A stretch of 64,000 nt of DNA from an uncultured Acetatifactor sp. (GCA_947625475.1 CANQOL010000008.1:1-64000); one strand, 5' to 3'. Positions 1 through 8,637 are shown, counted from the stretch's first letter. Program-made: numbers and translations. The notes: generated from the sequence alone by a model not told the origin.

Positions 1-95
1 TTCTTGTACCCTTTTTTACTGGTTTTTGGGTTATTTCTTTTTCAATTTACTCTTGACATATCACCAAATTGCTTTCAAATTGGCACACTCCGTTT

Positions 96-1445
96 TCATC
101 CGATTATCTTCCAGTATCCGGATTTATCGGAACCGATTCTTTCAATCAACCCTTTTTCTTTTAGTCTTTTTATTTGGACGGATACAAACTTCCTGCCAAC
201 ACCCAATTTGCTGGCCAAATCCTGATAGGTATAGGAAGGATCCCCAGTGAGCAGTTCGAGTATACGGCTTTCATTTACCGTCAAGTTTACAGTTCCATTT
301 ACAGTTCCATTTACAGTTCCATTTGGACCTCGAACAATGCGCTCATCTGGAGCTGTAAATTTAATCATAACAGTATTGCCGGTAATATCATATTCGGGTA
401 AAGGGACATGATCCGCTTTGCAGGCATCGCATATTTTTTCGATGCCACGTCCCCAGCTTTCAATGAAACCTGCCAGATAATAAACATGGGCAATATTGGG
501 ATTAAAAGGCTCGGAGGAATGCTTTCCCATAAGTCTTGCTGCAGACCAATTCTCGGGGAGATGCCCACAGTTAGCAATATAAAGTCTGTCATCATATACA
601 CTCACCTGAATTGGAATTCCACGCGCATAGTCCTTATGGCATAGAGCATTCAACAGAGCCTCGCGCAGAGCCTCATCCGGAACAAAATACCGCTCAATTC
701 GTTGAACGCCTTCATAGGTGATCTTTGCCTTCATGTATTTTAGATGGACAATTTCGATAATGCGATCAATCTGATCGAGCAGAGATCCATGGATCTCATC
801 CTGGTAACGCAAATCGGAGTCGCTTTCAAAGTATCCGATTTTGGTAAAGGCACCAAGCTGCCATGTTTCGGGATCCTCGGCAAAGAGAAGCATCGCCGCG
901 TTTGTCAGATATCCATTATTCATCAGATGCAGCTTCTTCATCAAGATATCTTTCGTCTCATCTAATGCACTTTTGTCAATTCGTCCTTTTTTAGCAGCCC
1001 ATTTTTTGAAACGCTTTATCACACCATCATCAACATCATCTAACGTAAAAGACGGAAGAGGGAGATTATCCCAGGTTGCCCCTTGCTTATGCAGCAAGAA
1101 ACTTTCAAGTTCCAATCCAACCAATCTTTGGTTAGTACTGCCGCTTCGATAATAGTATGTGCCTTTGTAGGAAATGGCAATCGGGTAAGATTGAACCGAG
1201 ATTTTAAGATATTCCTTTCCGCTGTCCTCTAATAGCCTTATAGGGACAATGATTCCCAGGGCATCTCTTATTTTATTTGGGAGATCTTCGAGGAGCTTGC
1301 GGGAGTTTTTAACTCCTACAATTTTCCCCTCATCATTCTTTCCGATATAAAGAGTACCACCTTGCGCGTTGGCAAAGCCGCAGATCCATGCAAGATATTC
1401 GTCCTTCCATATTTCTTTCCATTCTTCAGTCTGTAATTCAGGCAT
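96..1445 (-). CDS. AlbA_2 (Schlafen-type) ATP-binding transcriptional regulator
   Basis: A 449-residue protein that looks like a DNA-binding regulator. The N-terminus (about 8-120) matches the AlbA_2 fold, with the FANAQGGTLYIGKNDEG signature. Residues about 255-350 look like the GHKL-type ATPase half seen in this family (REALLNALCHKDY, then SWGRGIEKI). The last 55 residues form a winged helix. It overlaps the end of the upstream small HTH gene by 8 bases, so the two are probably translated together. Before the winged helix an NGTV motif is repeated three times, encoded by a perfect 12-bp tandem repeat. The family is common in Firmicute accessory regions. The regulated target cannot be read from the sequence. 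Confidence 0.85.
   Translation of the reverse strand: MPELQTEEWKEIWKDEYLAWICGFANAQGGTLYIGKNDEGKIVGVKNSRKLLEDLPNKIRDALGIIVPIRLLEDSGKEYLKISVQSYPIAISYKGTYYYRSGSTNQRLVGLELESFLLHKQGATWDNLPLPSFTLDDVDDGVIKRFKKWAAKKGRIDKSALDETKDILMKKLHLMNNGYLTNAAMLLFAEDPETWQLGAFTKIGYFESDSDLRYQDEIHGSLLDQIDRIIEIVHLKYMKAKITYEGVQRIERYFVPDEALREALLNALCHKDYARGIPIQVSVYDDRLYIANCGHLPENWSAARLMGKHSSEPFNPNIAHVYYLAGFIESWGRGIEKICDACKADHVPLPEYDITGNTVMIKFTAPDERIVRGPNGTVNGTVNGTVNLTVNESRILELLTGDPSYTYQDLASKLGVGRKFVSVQIKRLKEKGLIERIGSDKSGYWKIIG
289..324. repeat. 12-bp tandem repeat, three perfect copies, in frame
   Basis: Three exact copies of acagttccattt lie inside the AlbA_2 gene and encode the NGTV repeats of the linker before its winged helix. 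The unit is a multiple of three, so slippage would change linker length without breaking the frame. Confidence 0.9.
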
Positions 1446-1644
1446 CAGTCTGTCCCTCTTTTCGCTTTATATATTTCCCGCTTTTGATACGGGCGTCAGA
1501 TGGCTTTTGCGCATTGTCGGGAATAATCCATGTTGCGCCGGCTTTCTGCGCACCTTCAATTCTGCCGTTATTGCACAATGTAATGATGCGCCGTCTTGAA
1601 AGATTCCAGCGGTCTGCTGCCTCCTGAGCTGAAATGTATTTCAT
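1438..1644 (-). CDS. Small helix-turn-helix (excisionase-like) DNA-binding protein
   Basis: A 68-residue protein starting MKYISAQEAADRWNLS, the usual form of MerR/excisionase-type helix-turn-helix domains (AADRWNLSRRRI, then a wing with GATWIIP). The ATG at 1644 was chosen because an AAAGGAG site lies just upstream of it; a longer open frame to 1752 begins with TTG and has no such site. Its 3' end overlaps the start of the AlbA_2 gene, so the two form a minus-strand pair. The AlbA_2 partner suggests a two-part regulator. Direct targets are unknown. Confidence 0.8.
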   Translation of the reverse strand: MKYISAQEAADRWNLSRRRIITLCNNGRIEGAQKAGATWIIPDNAQKPSDARIKSGKYIKRKEGQTDA

Positions 1645-1850
1645 CTTGCAAGGCTCCTTTCTGAACTCCCTTTTATTATATTCATGATTTGGAACAATAT
1701 CAAGAGGCTTGAAAGAAAAATTCCAAATCCTACAAATTCTTCTTTCAAACAAGTTGAAGCTGTTCTTTCATTGTCAGAGATTGCATTTGTTTAGTTGAAG
1801 GCAGGGGATATTTTTGATATACTCAAAGAAAAAACGACGTTCAGGGAGAT

Positions 1851-2411
1851 ATGGAAATGGTCTATTATGATAAAAATGGAATTGTGATCCGGGATTTGCA
1901 GCAGAGCGACGCCCAAATCATTACGGATGAAGAAATCGCGCAGGGCTGGGATGCGACAGTAGACAAATACGAAAAGCGGCTGAAACATCAGGCCGAGGGC
2001 AAAGCGGTCGCATTGGCTGCCGAGTGGAATGGCAGCATTGCCGGATATGTCAACGTCTATCCCGATGCCAAGTGTGGCGCGTACGCAGATCGGGGCTATG
2101 CGGAGATTGTTGACTTCGGCGTTCTGGAGAAATACAGGTGCAGAGGAATCGGCAGCAAGCTCATGGATATTGCGGAACAGATCGCATTCTCTTATTCGGA
2201 CGTGGTATACCTCGGAGTGGGCCTGCACAGCGGATATGGAAGCGCCCAGAGAATGTATGTCAAGCGGGGATACATTCCGGACGGGAGCGGCGTCTGGTAT
2301 AAAGACCAGATCTGTGAGCCGTATTGTGATTGCTGTAATGACGATGATCTTGTATTGTATTTATCGAAACATAAAAGTGAATCTGTATTTTCAGGCAGTG
2401 AATCAGAGTGA
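1851..2411 (+). CDS. GNAT-family N-acetyltransferase
   Basis: A 186-residue protein with the acetyl-CoA binding signature of the GNAT fold: YRCRGIGSKLM at about 95-105 follows a beta strand (AEIVDFGVLEKY). The later strand VVYLGVGLHSGYGSAQRMYVKRGY is the usual motif B. Expected to transfer an acetyl group from acetyl-CoA to an amine; the acceptor cannot be told. CDCCNDDD near the C-terminus is cysteine-rich for this family. A GGGAG site precedes the ATG. The following DinB-like gene is on the same strand 58 bases downstream. Confidence 0.85.
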   Translation: MEMVYYDKNGIVIRDLQQSDAQIITDEEIAQGWDATVDKYEKRLKHQAEGKAVALAAEWNGSIAGYVNVYPDAKCGAYADRGYAEIVDFGVLEKYRCRGIGSKLMDIAEQIAFSYSDVVYLGVGLHSGYGSAQRMYVKRGYIPDGSGVWYKDQICEPYCDCCNDDDLVLYLSKHKSESVFSGSESE

Positions 2412-2469
2412 AAATCACAGCCGGCAAAGGCAGGTTATAAAAATAAACCGGCTTGAGAGGGAATGGAAT

Positions 2470-3126
2470 ATGAACAGGGAATGGTCTGAACTTAATAAGG
2501 CAATGCAGGCTCAAATAAAAAAGAAAGATACTTATAAGACGGGTATTGATACTTTGCTTAGTCTGCGGAGCCGGTTAATGCAGACCTTAGTATCTTTCAA
2601 AGAGGAATTATGCAGAGAAGATTTTAACGCGATACCTTTCATAAACGCTGACGGTTATCACAGTAAGACGATTGCTTATTCGATTTGGCATGTCTTCCGC
2701 ATTGAAGATATTGTTGCGCATACGGTGATCAAGGGAGAGGAACAAGTATTTTTTGCAGGCAATTACAAGGAGCGTATCCATTCCCCCATCATTACAACGG
2801 GAAATGAACTAGTGAAGCAGCAGATTGCAGACTTTTCAAAACAGCTTAATCTCGAAGAATTGTATTCCTATGTTTTTGAAGTATGTGAAAGCACCGGGAA
2901 AATGCTGGAACGGTTATCTTACGATGAATTGAAAAGGAAAATACCGGAAGAAAGAAAAGGATACTTAAAATCGTTAAATGTAGTAAACGACAGTGAAAAA
3001 GCAATTTGGCTGATTGATTATTGGTGTAATAAAGATATTCGAGGGCTCATTCAAATGCCGTTTTCAAGACATTGGATTATGCACACGGAAGCCTGTCTGC
3101 GTATAAAGAGTAAGATACATTCATAG
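2470..3126 (+). CDS. DinB-like helical-bundle protein
   Basis: A 218-residue, mostly alpha-helical protein. The pattern of an N-terminal helix, YHSKTIAYSIWHVFRIEDIVAH, and the late motif PFSRHWIMHTEACLRI resembles the DinB/YfiT four-helix superfamily, in which three histidines bind a metal; H2-type positions are visible in the SIWHVFRIED and SRHWIMH motifs. DinB-like enzymes often act in thiol-dependent transfer reactions, but no substrate can be assigned. The open frame continues upstream to 2029, but that part runs inside the acetyltransferase gene, so the ATG after the GAGAGGG site at 2470 was taken as the start. A terminator hairpin follows at once. Confidence 0.7.
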   Translation: MNREWSELNKAMQAQIKKKDTYKTGIDTLLSLRSRLMQTLVSFKEELCREDFNAIPFINADGYHSKTIAYSIWHVFRIEDIVAHTVIKGEEQVFFAGNYKERIHSPIITTGNELVKQQIADFSKQLNLEELYSYVFEVCESTGKMLERLSYDELKRKIPEERKGYLKSLNVVNDSEKAIWLIDYWCNKDIRGLIQMPFSRHWIMHTEACLRIKSKIHS

Positions 3127-3130
3127 AGAA

Positions 3131-3170
3131 ACAGCAAAACGGCCGTGAAAACGCGGCCATTTTGCTGTTT
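3131..3170 (+). terminator. Intrinsic terminator after the DinB-like gene
   Basis: A 15-bp stem with one mismatch (acagcaaaacggccg paired with cggccattttgctgt), starting five bases after the stop codon and ending in a short T run. Confidence 0.75.
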
Positions 3171-3233
3171 CAAGTGCTCCGGCGGTCAAAGCCGGTGCGG
3201 GCAGCCTGCCGATTGGTATGTGTGAAGAGGCAC

Positions 3234-3848
3234 TCAGAGAGAAAAGGCACACTCCCATGTGCCGTTGATTTGGAGCGGCTGATCTGCTTTTGCCGCGCCG
3301 ACAAAGGCAGTGATCACAATTTTATACTCACCGCTTCCAATATTATCTGAGGGAATTGTGATGATTGACTTTCCGCCGGCCAGTTCAAACAGTTCTGTTT
3401 TTTCCCCTTCAACAATAACTGTTCCGGACATATCGACTATTTTGTAGCTTTCAATTCCCAGAGTTTGTATCTCACTATAAGGGGCAGCGGCGGGATCAAC
3501 TACCACAGCGCAAACGGTAATCCCATTTTGATCAGCAGAAACGGTTATCTCGATTTCGTCAGAGGCTTGCTCGTACTGAGTGCCCACTACAGCTCCGTTC
3601 CAGTTAGTAATGTCCTTGAAAAATCCAAAACGGCCTGACGCCGCTGCCGTTATTCCCGCAAGGCACAGGCAAAGTGCTGCCGCCACGGCCGCAGGCTTCT
3701 TAAGCCATCTGTCAGCTATGTTGTGATTCATTGTATTTTCCTCCGTTTCATGTAAGATCTTCCCTTCGCAGTTCCTAATAATACGCGCTCTCATTTCATC
3801 CGGCATTTCAATTCCCTTTACTGAGTTTTTCAATCTCTCATAATCCAT
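3234..3848 (-). CDS. Single-pass membrane protein, probable anti-sigma partner
   Basis: A 204-residue protein. The first 45 residues are charged and cytoplasmic in character (MPDEMRARIIRNCEGK), followed by one membrane helix (about 53-69, AAVAAALCLCLAGITAAAS) and a beta-rich outer domain of about 130 residues. The gene begins directly after the stop codon of the ECF sigma factor (TAA then ATG), an arrangement typical of a sigma factor and its membrane-bound controller. The N-terminal MPDEMRARI helix would be the sigma-binding part, by analogy. No zinc-finger anti-sigma motif (HxxxCxxC) is visible, so the anti-sigma role is inferred from position and topology. Confidence 0.65.
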   Translation of the reverse strand: MDYERLKNSVKGIEMPDEMRARIIRNCEGKILHETEENTMNHNIADRWLKKPAAVAAALCLCLAGITAAASGRFGFFKDITNWNGAVVGTQYEQASDEIEITVSADQNGITVCAVVVDPAAAPYSEIQTLGIESYKIVDMSGTVIVEGEKTELFELAGGKSIITIPSDNIGSGEYKIVITAFVGAAKADQPLQINGTWECAFSL

Positions 3849-4337
3849 TTACAGATACTCCTTTCGATATTTTTCTCCCAGCAGTTTGCGGCCTTTTTGT
3901 AATCGCATTTTTACTGCTGACGGGGTTCTTTGAATGATTCGTGCAATATCCTCGATGCGGTATTCTTCAACATAGTAGAGGACAAGGACAAGACGAAACT
4001 TTTCCGGCAGGGACATGAGAGCTTCCAATATACCGCTGTCATGGGGATCGGATGATAATCCCTGCAGATATTCAAGATTGATTTGCGGATGCCGAAGTCT
4101 AAACCGCAGCATATCCCGGCATTGGTTCCTGGCTGTTGTGATAAGCCATGCTTTCTCATGTTCGGAGTCTTCAAATGCCGGAGCCTTTTGCATATATTTG
4201 ATAATAGTTTCCTGAACGGCATCTTCCGCGTCTGCTTCGTTCCCTAATATGACATAGCATGTTCTGAACAGCATATTGCCGTAAATCCGGACAACGGTTT
4301 GAACGTCATCAGCCGGCCGTACTGATGAATGATTCAT
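3849..4337 (-). CDS. ECF-type RNA polymerase sigma factor
   Basis: A 162-residue sigma-70 family protein of the extracytoplasmic-function class. Region 2 is at about 10-75 (YVILGNEADAEDAVQETIIKYMQK is the region 2.2/2.3 pattern). Region 4 is at about 108-155, with LPEKFRLVLVLYYVEEYRIEDIARII leading to the HTH and SAVKMRLQKGRKLL. The length is usual for the family. AAAGGAGG precedes the ATG at 4337. It is directly followed by the membrane protein gene, its probable controller. It probably reads its own promoter, but I could not identify an ECF-type promoter with confidence. Confidence 0.9.
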   Translation of the reverse strand: MNHSSVRPADDVQTVVRIYGNMLFRTCYVILGNEADAEDAVQETIIKYMQKAPAFEDSEHEKAWLITTARNQCRDMLRFRLRHPQINLEYLQGLSSDPHDSGILEALMSLPEKFRLVLVLYYVEEYRIEDIARIIQRTPSAVKMRLQKGRKLLGEKYRKEYL

Positions 4338-4412
4338 TTTTACATCCTCCTTTCACCTATAACACGCCTGCGAGTTCCATATGGTCAATTTTTTAATGGA
4401 TCGGTCTCAAAA

Positions 4413-4464
4413 ATTATTGACAAACAATAATTCCGCGCTATAATGATTATTGTAAAACAATAAT
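4413..4464 (+). promoter_or_regulatory. Sigma-A promoter with two palindromic operators
   Basis: TTGACA (4417-4422) and TATAAT (4439-4444) are spaced by 16 bp. The palindrome ATTATTG-N5-CAATAAT occurs twice, at 4413-4431 over the -35 box and at 4446-4464 just after the -10 box, with centres 33 bp apart (about three helical turns). This is the layout of an operator pair for a dimeric repressor, most simply the XRE protein encoded in the same operon (5443-5670). Confidence 0.85.
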
Positions 4465-4482
4465 TTTCAAGAGGAAGGCTGC

Positions 4483-5430
4483 ATGATGAAAAAAATAACC
4501 TTACTTATTGCCTGCCTTGGCACAGGGATATTTACAGCTGCGCTGGCTGTCCTGACCAGGCATTTCCCGAATCTTTTTTCTTCGATAATGACGTTCCCCT
4601 TTGAGCAGATAGGCTGCGGACTTGGCGTCCTGTCAAAAACAGGATCCCTTGGAAATGGGGCCGCCGTGGCCGCCTGGATTGGAATATCTGCGATTCCGAT
4701 CATAATTGCCCTTCGATACAAGAGAAGCAAAGAGACCTTGTGGGAGCGAGTGTCATTATATGTTTTGTCCGCCGCCGTCCTCTTGGCGCTTTATGGCATG
4801 GTAAATCCGCAGCTCTTTCACGCTGTGCCCTTCGATAATGCTCTCGAATTTTTAAAGCTGATAAAGACGATTCTCGGCGCCGGTGTCTGGGCGGTTGTCG
4901 TCCTGTATCTAGCCCTGCGTCTCATTCGGCTGTTTCGGCAGGGAAATAAGGAGCAGCTTCTAAAGTATATGCAAAACATTCTGTACATCCTGTGCATCCT
5001 CTTTACAGGAGCAGCGGCCATTTCCATTATAAATGGGGGAATTGCACTTATGGACGCGGCACAGGCACCTGCGGATGCCGGCTTCGGAGTTTTTCATCTG
5101 ATTGCGGAGCTTGCCCCTTATGTATTTGATAATATCATAATCCTGCGTCTGACGGATCTGCTTGGCATCGCCAGAGATAAAAAACAGGAGGGGATTGCGG
5201 AATCAGCCGGGCGGGTGAGCCGTATTTGCTGCCTGGCACTGGGGATCACGACAGCACTGACCGCGGGTTCCAACCTGGTTCAGATTGCTCTGATGCGGCA
5301 CCTGTCAAATATTTCTGTCACGGTGAATATCCCTGTCATCAGTATCGCGTTTACGGTAATGGTCCTGCTGTTTTCACGGCTCCTGATCGAAAACAAGGTA
5401 CTCCATGATGACAACGATCTGTTCATATAA
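4483..5430 (+). CDS. Multi-pass membrane protein (DUF2975-like), paired with an XRE regulator
   Basis: A 315-residue integral membrane protein with about seven to eight hydrophobic segments (for example at 5-24, 61-77, 90-107, 126-144, 163-190, 250-270, 280-300). The C-terminal half, with a short loop before LLGIARDKKQEGI, recalls DUF2975 proteins, which regularly sit directly before a small YozG-like XRE regulator, as here. It is about twice the usual DUF2975 length, so the family call is tentative. First gene of an operon of three with the XRE regulator and a secreted or anchored protein, under the twin-operator promoter. Function unknown. Confidence 0.7.
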   Translation: MMKKITLLIACLGTGIFTAALAVLTRHFPNLFSSIMTFPFEQIGCGLGVLSKTGSLGNGAAVAAWIGISAIPIIIALRYKRSKETLWERVSLYVLSAAVLLALYGMVNPQLFHAVPFDNALEFLKLIKTILGAGVWAVVVLYLALRLIRLFRQGNKEQLLKYMQNILYILCILFTGAAAISIINGGIALMDAAQAPADAGFGVFHLIAELAPYVFDNIIILRLTDLLGIARDKKQEGIAESAGRVSRICCLALGITTALTAGSNLVQIALMRHLSNISVTVNIPVISIAFTVMVLLFSRLLIENKVLHDDNDLFI

Positions 5431-5442
5431 GCGGGGTGGCGT

Positions 5443-5670
5443 ATGGCGATTAAAGTTCATTTGGAAGAAATCCTCAAGGAACGCAATATGACTTCCAAGG
5501 AGTTATGCGGGCTGATTGGAATTACAGAAGCAAATCTTTCTATCCTTCGCAGCGGGAAGGCAAAGGGTGTCCGATTCGGCACAGTCAATAAAATATGCTA
5601 TTACCTGCAATGTGAGGTGGGGGATATTCTCAAATTCGATGGCAATCTGGAGGGAAATGATGAAAACTAA
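5443..5670 (+). CDS. XRE-family (YozG-like) transcriptional regulator
   Basis: A 75-residue Cro/CI-type helix-turn-helix protein: KERNMTSKELCGLIGITEANLSILRSGKAK is the HTH, followed by the conserved NKICYYLQCEVGDILKF end of the YozG-like family. It is short and single-domain, so it should bind DNA as a dimer. It probably represses the operon promoter through the two ATTATTG-N5-CAATAAT palindromes at 4413-4464. Its end overlaps the start of the next gene by 14 bases, implying translational coupling. Confidence 0.9.
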   Translation: MAIKVHLEEILKERNMTSKELCGLIGITEANLSILRSGKAKGVRFGTVNKICYYLQCEVGDILKFDGNLEGNDEN

Positions 5671-6628
5671 GAATATAATGATCACCGTCTGCTGCGTAAT
5701 CCTCTCTGCTTTTCTTCTTGGGGCAGCGGGCATCCTAAAAATGACAAATGAAACTCCGCAGGAGAGCTCTGGATCCGACCGCCTGATCGGCGTTTTGATC
5801 ACACGCGAGTATCTTGATTTGTTTGACGCCGACCGGTTCCTCAGTGATAATGTCAGCCGTCTCGCTGCCGGAGGAAAAGTCAGCGAATCGGAAAGTGCGA
5901 AATATCAGGGAAGACTTTATGCCAGCCCTGTCGAGACAGTTCATACCGACGAGGAAACAGGGGAAATTCTGAAAAGCATAGAATATGTTTTCAGCGGCGT
6001 TGACGGCATCCGCTTGTTCGCCCCATACATCCGGGATGAATCGGGCTCCTATCAGAGTGCGTATGTAGATGAAGGGATAACAGATGGCAAAATAAATTTC
6101 CAATCGACGGATGAGGGAGAAAATGTATCTCTGAAAGGGACCATTTTTGTCGCACCAGACAGCAATTCAGGCCAATTTTATTTTAATCCCGTCTACCAGA
6201 CAGCAGACGGCGAGGTTTATGCTGTCAGCGGTTCCGGAGTATTTGGGACCGATGAGGGCCCTGCGGGAGCCTCCTGGAGTACAAAAATCTCGGGGACCCA
6301 GGAAACAGCGTCTGGAGATACCATTACATCTTCCGGCACGGAGGTGGAGGTGACGGTCTGCTTTATGGATGAGCCGGCAAAGATCGCGCTTCTGCAGTTT
6401 AACGGTAAAAACGAGTTGCTGGACAGGACAGAGTATCGTCCCGGCATGCTGCCGGAACACATCGATGCCCTTGCGGATACTCAGTACATGATTATGGAAA
6501 CTTCCACCTCCGAGGGCCAGAACCGGACATTATTCCAAAGGGAGGACGATTTCCTATATGCTTTTTACTGCCGCAGTGACGGAATCTGTGTAAAACAGGA
6601 AAGCGGGATCGGTTGGAATGGAAGATAA
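5657..6628 (+). CDS. Secreted or membrane-anchored protein of unknown function
   Basis: A 323-residue protein. Residues 1-30 form a signal peptide or signal anchor (MMKTKNIMITVCCVILSAFLLGAAGIL). The rest is extracellular in character, acidic and beta-rich, without cysteine pairs or a catalytic motif I can recognise. Two ATG codons in a row (5657 and 5660) follow a GGAGGG site; either could be the start. The open frame runs back to 5516, but that part lies inside the XRE gene in another frame. Operon position links it to the membrane protein and XRE regulator upstream. Confidence 0.7.
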   Translation: MMKTKNIMITVCCVILSAFLLGAAGILKMTNETPQESSGSDRLIGVLITREYLDLFDADRFLSDNVSRLAAGGKVSESESAKYQGRLYASPVETVHTDEETGEILKSIEYVFSGVDGIRLFAPYIRDESGSYQSAYVDEGITDGKINFQSTDEGENVSLKGTIFVAPDSNSGQFYFNPVYQTADGEVYAVSGSGVFGTDEGPAGASWSTKISGTQETASGDTITSSGTEVEVTVCFMDEPAKIALLQFNGKNELLDRTEYRPGMLPEHIDALADTQYMIMETSTSEGQNRTLFQREDDFLYAFYCRSDGICVKQESGIGWNGR

Positions 6629-6807
6629 ATATTAAAGAATCGCTCTGCCAAAATGAACGAGCCACAGCTTTTCCTATATTCGTGTTGCTCATATTTTGAA
6701 AAGGTGTTATACTTCTCCTTGTTCAGAGAAGTTCATGCTTCTTGGCAGATCGGTTTTGCGGAGAAGTTTTGTACTATCATAGAATAATGAGTGGGGGTAA
6801 CAATTGT

Positions 6808-7521
6808 ATGAAAAGAGCAGCCATTCTGCTTGTCATTCTTATGGGCATGGCTGGGCTGTCAGCTTGTGCAGCCGATAACCTGAATATCTCTGACGCATCA
6901 GCCCCAGACAGACCGGGAAAAATGTATGAGGATGTCGCAGTTGAAGATTTCGGGCAGATTAAGATAAGCGGAAGTGCCTTGTCTGTTGTGATCCAGCGCA
7001 GCAAAAGCAATAATCTGGAATTTTATAACGGAGATTTGAATCCGACTCATACATATACTGTTCGCTGTGATAAGGATGGAGAAACTCTCAACATTGAACT
7101 TGTGATGGGGAATCCGGAAAATGACAATGATGTTCTCGGATCCCCTATGATTTGCATACCGCAAAAAGAGTTTGATAAAATTGAAATAGCCGGTGATTTC
7201 AGACAAATTTCTTTGGATGCTGTTCATTCAGACGTGCTGATTCATGCAAAAAACGATCCGCATGTAAATCTTAATTTAGAGGCTGACCATTTGAATCATA
7301 ATATTACATTGGACGGTTCAAAATCAGATATTTTCAGGAGCGTTTCGGTTTATTTTGATAGATTTCCTGACAATATAAAGATGGATCTAAACATAATCGA
7401 GGGCGGAATAATCAATGATCCGGATGACATACTGAAAAAGGAAGGCCTTGAAGCCGGTTCCGGGGAACTGGTTATAAGTGTAAATGATGCGCAAGAAGTA
7501 AACATTTATAGGCAAGAATAA
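6808..7521 (+). CDS. Lipoprotein with DUF4097-like beta-rich domain
   Basis: A 237-residue lipoprotein: signal peptide MKRAAILLVILMGMAGLSAC with the lipobox LSAC, so the mature protein starts at Cys20 and is anchored to the outer face of the membrane. The remainder is built from short alternating strands (FGQIKISGSALSVVIQ, FDKIEIAGDFRQISLDA), a pattern like the right-handed beta-helix of DUF4097/DUF2807 proteins. Start chosen at 6808 because GGGGGT lies about 10 bases upstream. Role unknown. A terminator follows closely. Confidence 0.75.
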   Translation: MKRAAILLVILMGMAGLSACAADNLNISDASAPDRPGKMYEDVAVEDFGQIKISGSALSVVIQRSKSNNLEFYNGDLNPTHTYTVRCDKDGETLNIELVMGNPENDNDVLGSPMICIPQKEFDKIEIAGDFRQISLDAVHSDVLIHAKNDPHVNLNLEADHLNHNITLDGSKSDIFRSVSVYFDRFPDNIKMDLNIIEGGIINDPDDILKKEGLEAGSGELVISVNDAQEVNIYRQE

Positions 7522-7529
7522 AATTCTCG

Positions 7530-7566
7530 CAGGGTGACTGATGCTATTCGGTCACCCTGTCTTTTA
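7530..7566 (+). terminator. Intrinsic terminator after the lipoprotein gene
   Basis: Perfect 9-bp stem cagggtgac / gtcaccctg with a 12-base loop and the tail tcttttag, eight bases after the stop codon. The 249 bases from here to the methyltransferase gene hold no coding region I can support, only a TATAAT-like box at 7712-7717 without a clear -35. Confidence 0.8.
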
Positions 7567-7815
7567 GCTGCAGGCAAGAGTTTGGCATGTGCGAAGAAAC
7601 GCTCTGTCAAAACAAATTGTCAGAGCAGGTTTCTGTTCATAATTCGTCGAAATCAATAGGCTGGCAAAATATTTCTATGAGCTGCTCCCAATATTGTATT
7701 GCAATTCGTCATATAATGCGACATAATCAGAAGCAGAGGGGCGGGGCTTATGATCAGTGCAAAGCTCAATTGTAACGGCCCGTACTCAGCCGGAAATGAT
7801 AATGGAGACATTGAC

Positions 7816-8574
7816 ATGCAGAAGCTATACGACAGAGCGGATATCTATGACCTGATTGAAAGTCCCGAGCGCTTTGAGGTGAACAAAAAGCATTGGGAGA
7901 TTGTTTTTGCGGGAAAGCATATTGATACCTTGCTCGATGTCAGCATCGGCACCGGAAACGTAACCTTACCCCTGGCCAGCCTGGGCGTGCGGCTCTTTGG
8001 CTCTGACCTGAGCGAAGCGATGCTGGATCGGTGCGGCAAAAAGGCTGCGGCGGCAGGCGTCGATATGGATTTGAGACAGAGTGACTTCAGAGAGGTCGCG
8101 AAGGCTTGGCCGGGAAAGCAGTTTGACTGTGTGGCCAGTACCGGAAACAGTCTGGCCTATGTGCCCAATGCGGATGTTGCCAGGGCGCTTGCACAGATGG
8201 ATATGCTTGTCAAACCAAACGGTTACCTGTATTTTGACACGCGGAATTGGGATTATATTTTGCGCGGACGGCCACGGTTTTACCTCTATAACCCTATGCA
8301 CAAAGACGGTGTCAGGATTAACCTCATGCAAGTATGGGACTACAATACGGACGGGAGCATGACCTTCAACCTGCTCTACACATTCGAAAGGGAGGAACGC
8401 ATCTTTCAAAAGGAGCAATTTGAAGAGCATTATTTCCCGGTCTCCCGAAGGTTCCTCATGGACACCTTGTCTGCCTTAGGTTATCAGAAGATTGATATTC
8501 TTCCGTATCCCGCCATGATGGATGCCAGGGATCCGGAAACAATGCCTTGGTACGGTATCCTTGCGCAAAAATAG
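7816..8574 (+). CDS. Class I SAM-dependent methyltransferase
   Basis: A 252-residue Rossmann-fold methyltransferase. Motif I is LLDVSIGTGNVTLPLA (about 39-54), the acidic end of strand 2 is LFGSDLSEAML, and FDCVASTGNSLAYV is the motif IV region. MQKLYDRADIYDLIES at the N-terminus is usual for clostridial members annotated as glycine/sarcosine-like methyltransferases. It should use S-adenosylmethionine; the acceptor is unknown. The ATG at 7816 follows GGAGAC at good spacing and matches family length; an in-frame ATG at 7750 would add 22 residues. Base composition is between the AT-rich left flank and the GC-rich genes that follow. Confidence 0.85.
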   Translation: MQKLYDRADIYDLIESPERFEVNKKHWEIVFAGKHIDTLLDVSIGTGNVTLPLASLGVRLFGSDLSEAMLDRCGKKAAAAGVDMDLRQSDFREVAKAWPGKQFDCVASTGNSLAYVPNADVARALAQMDMLVKPNGYLYFDTRNWDYILRGRPRFYLYNPMHKDGVRINLMQVWDYNTDGSMTFNLLYTFEREERIFQKEQFEEHYFPVSRRFLMDTLSALGYQKIDILPYPAMMDARDPETMPWYGILAQK

Positions 8575-8637
8575 CAGTTCTTTCATTACATAGATTTTAT
8601 ATAGGGAAAACCATGCGGACAGGAGGGAAGGGTCAGG

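Noticed and set aside
2029-2469. Upstream extension of the DinB-like frame
   Set aside because: It runs inside the acetyltransferase gene in another frame; the ATG at 2470 with its ribosome site gives the expected family length.
7587-7775. 62-codon open frame between lipoprotein and methyltransferase genes
   Set aside because: No ribosome binding site, biased composition and no recognisable family; it follows directly after a terminator.
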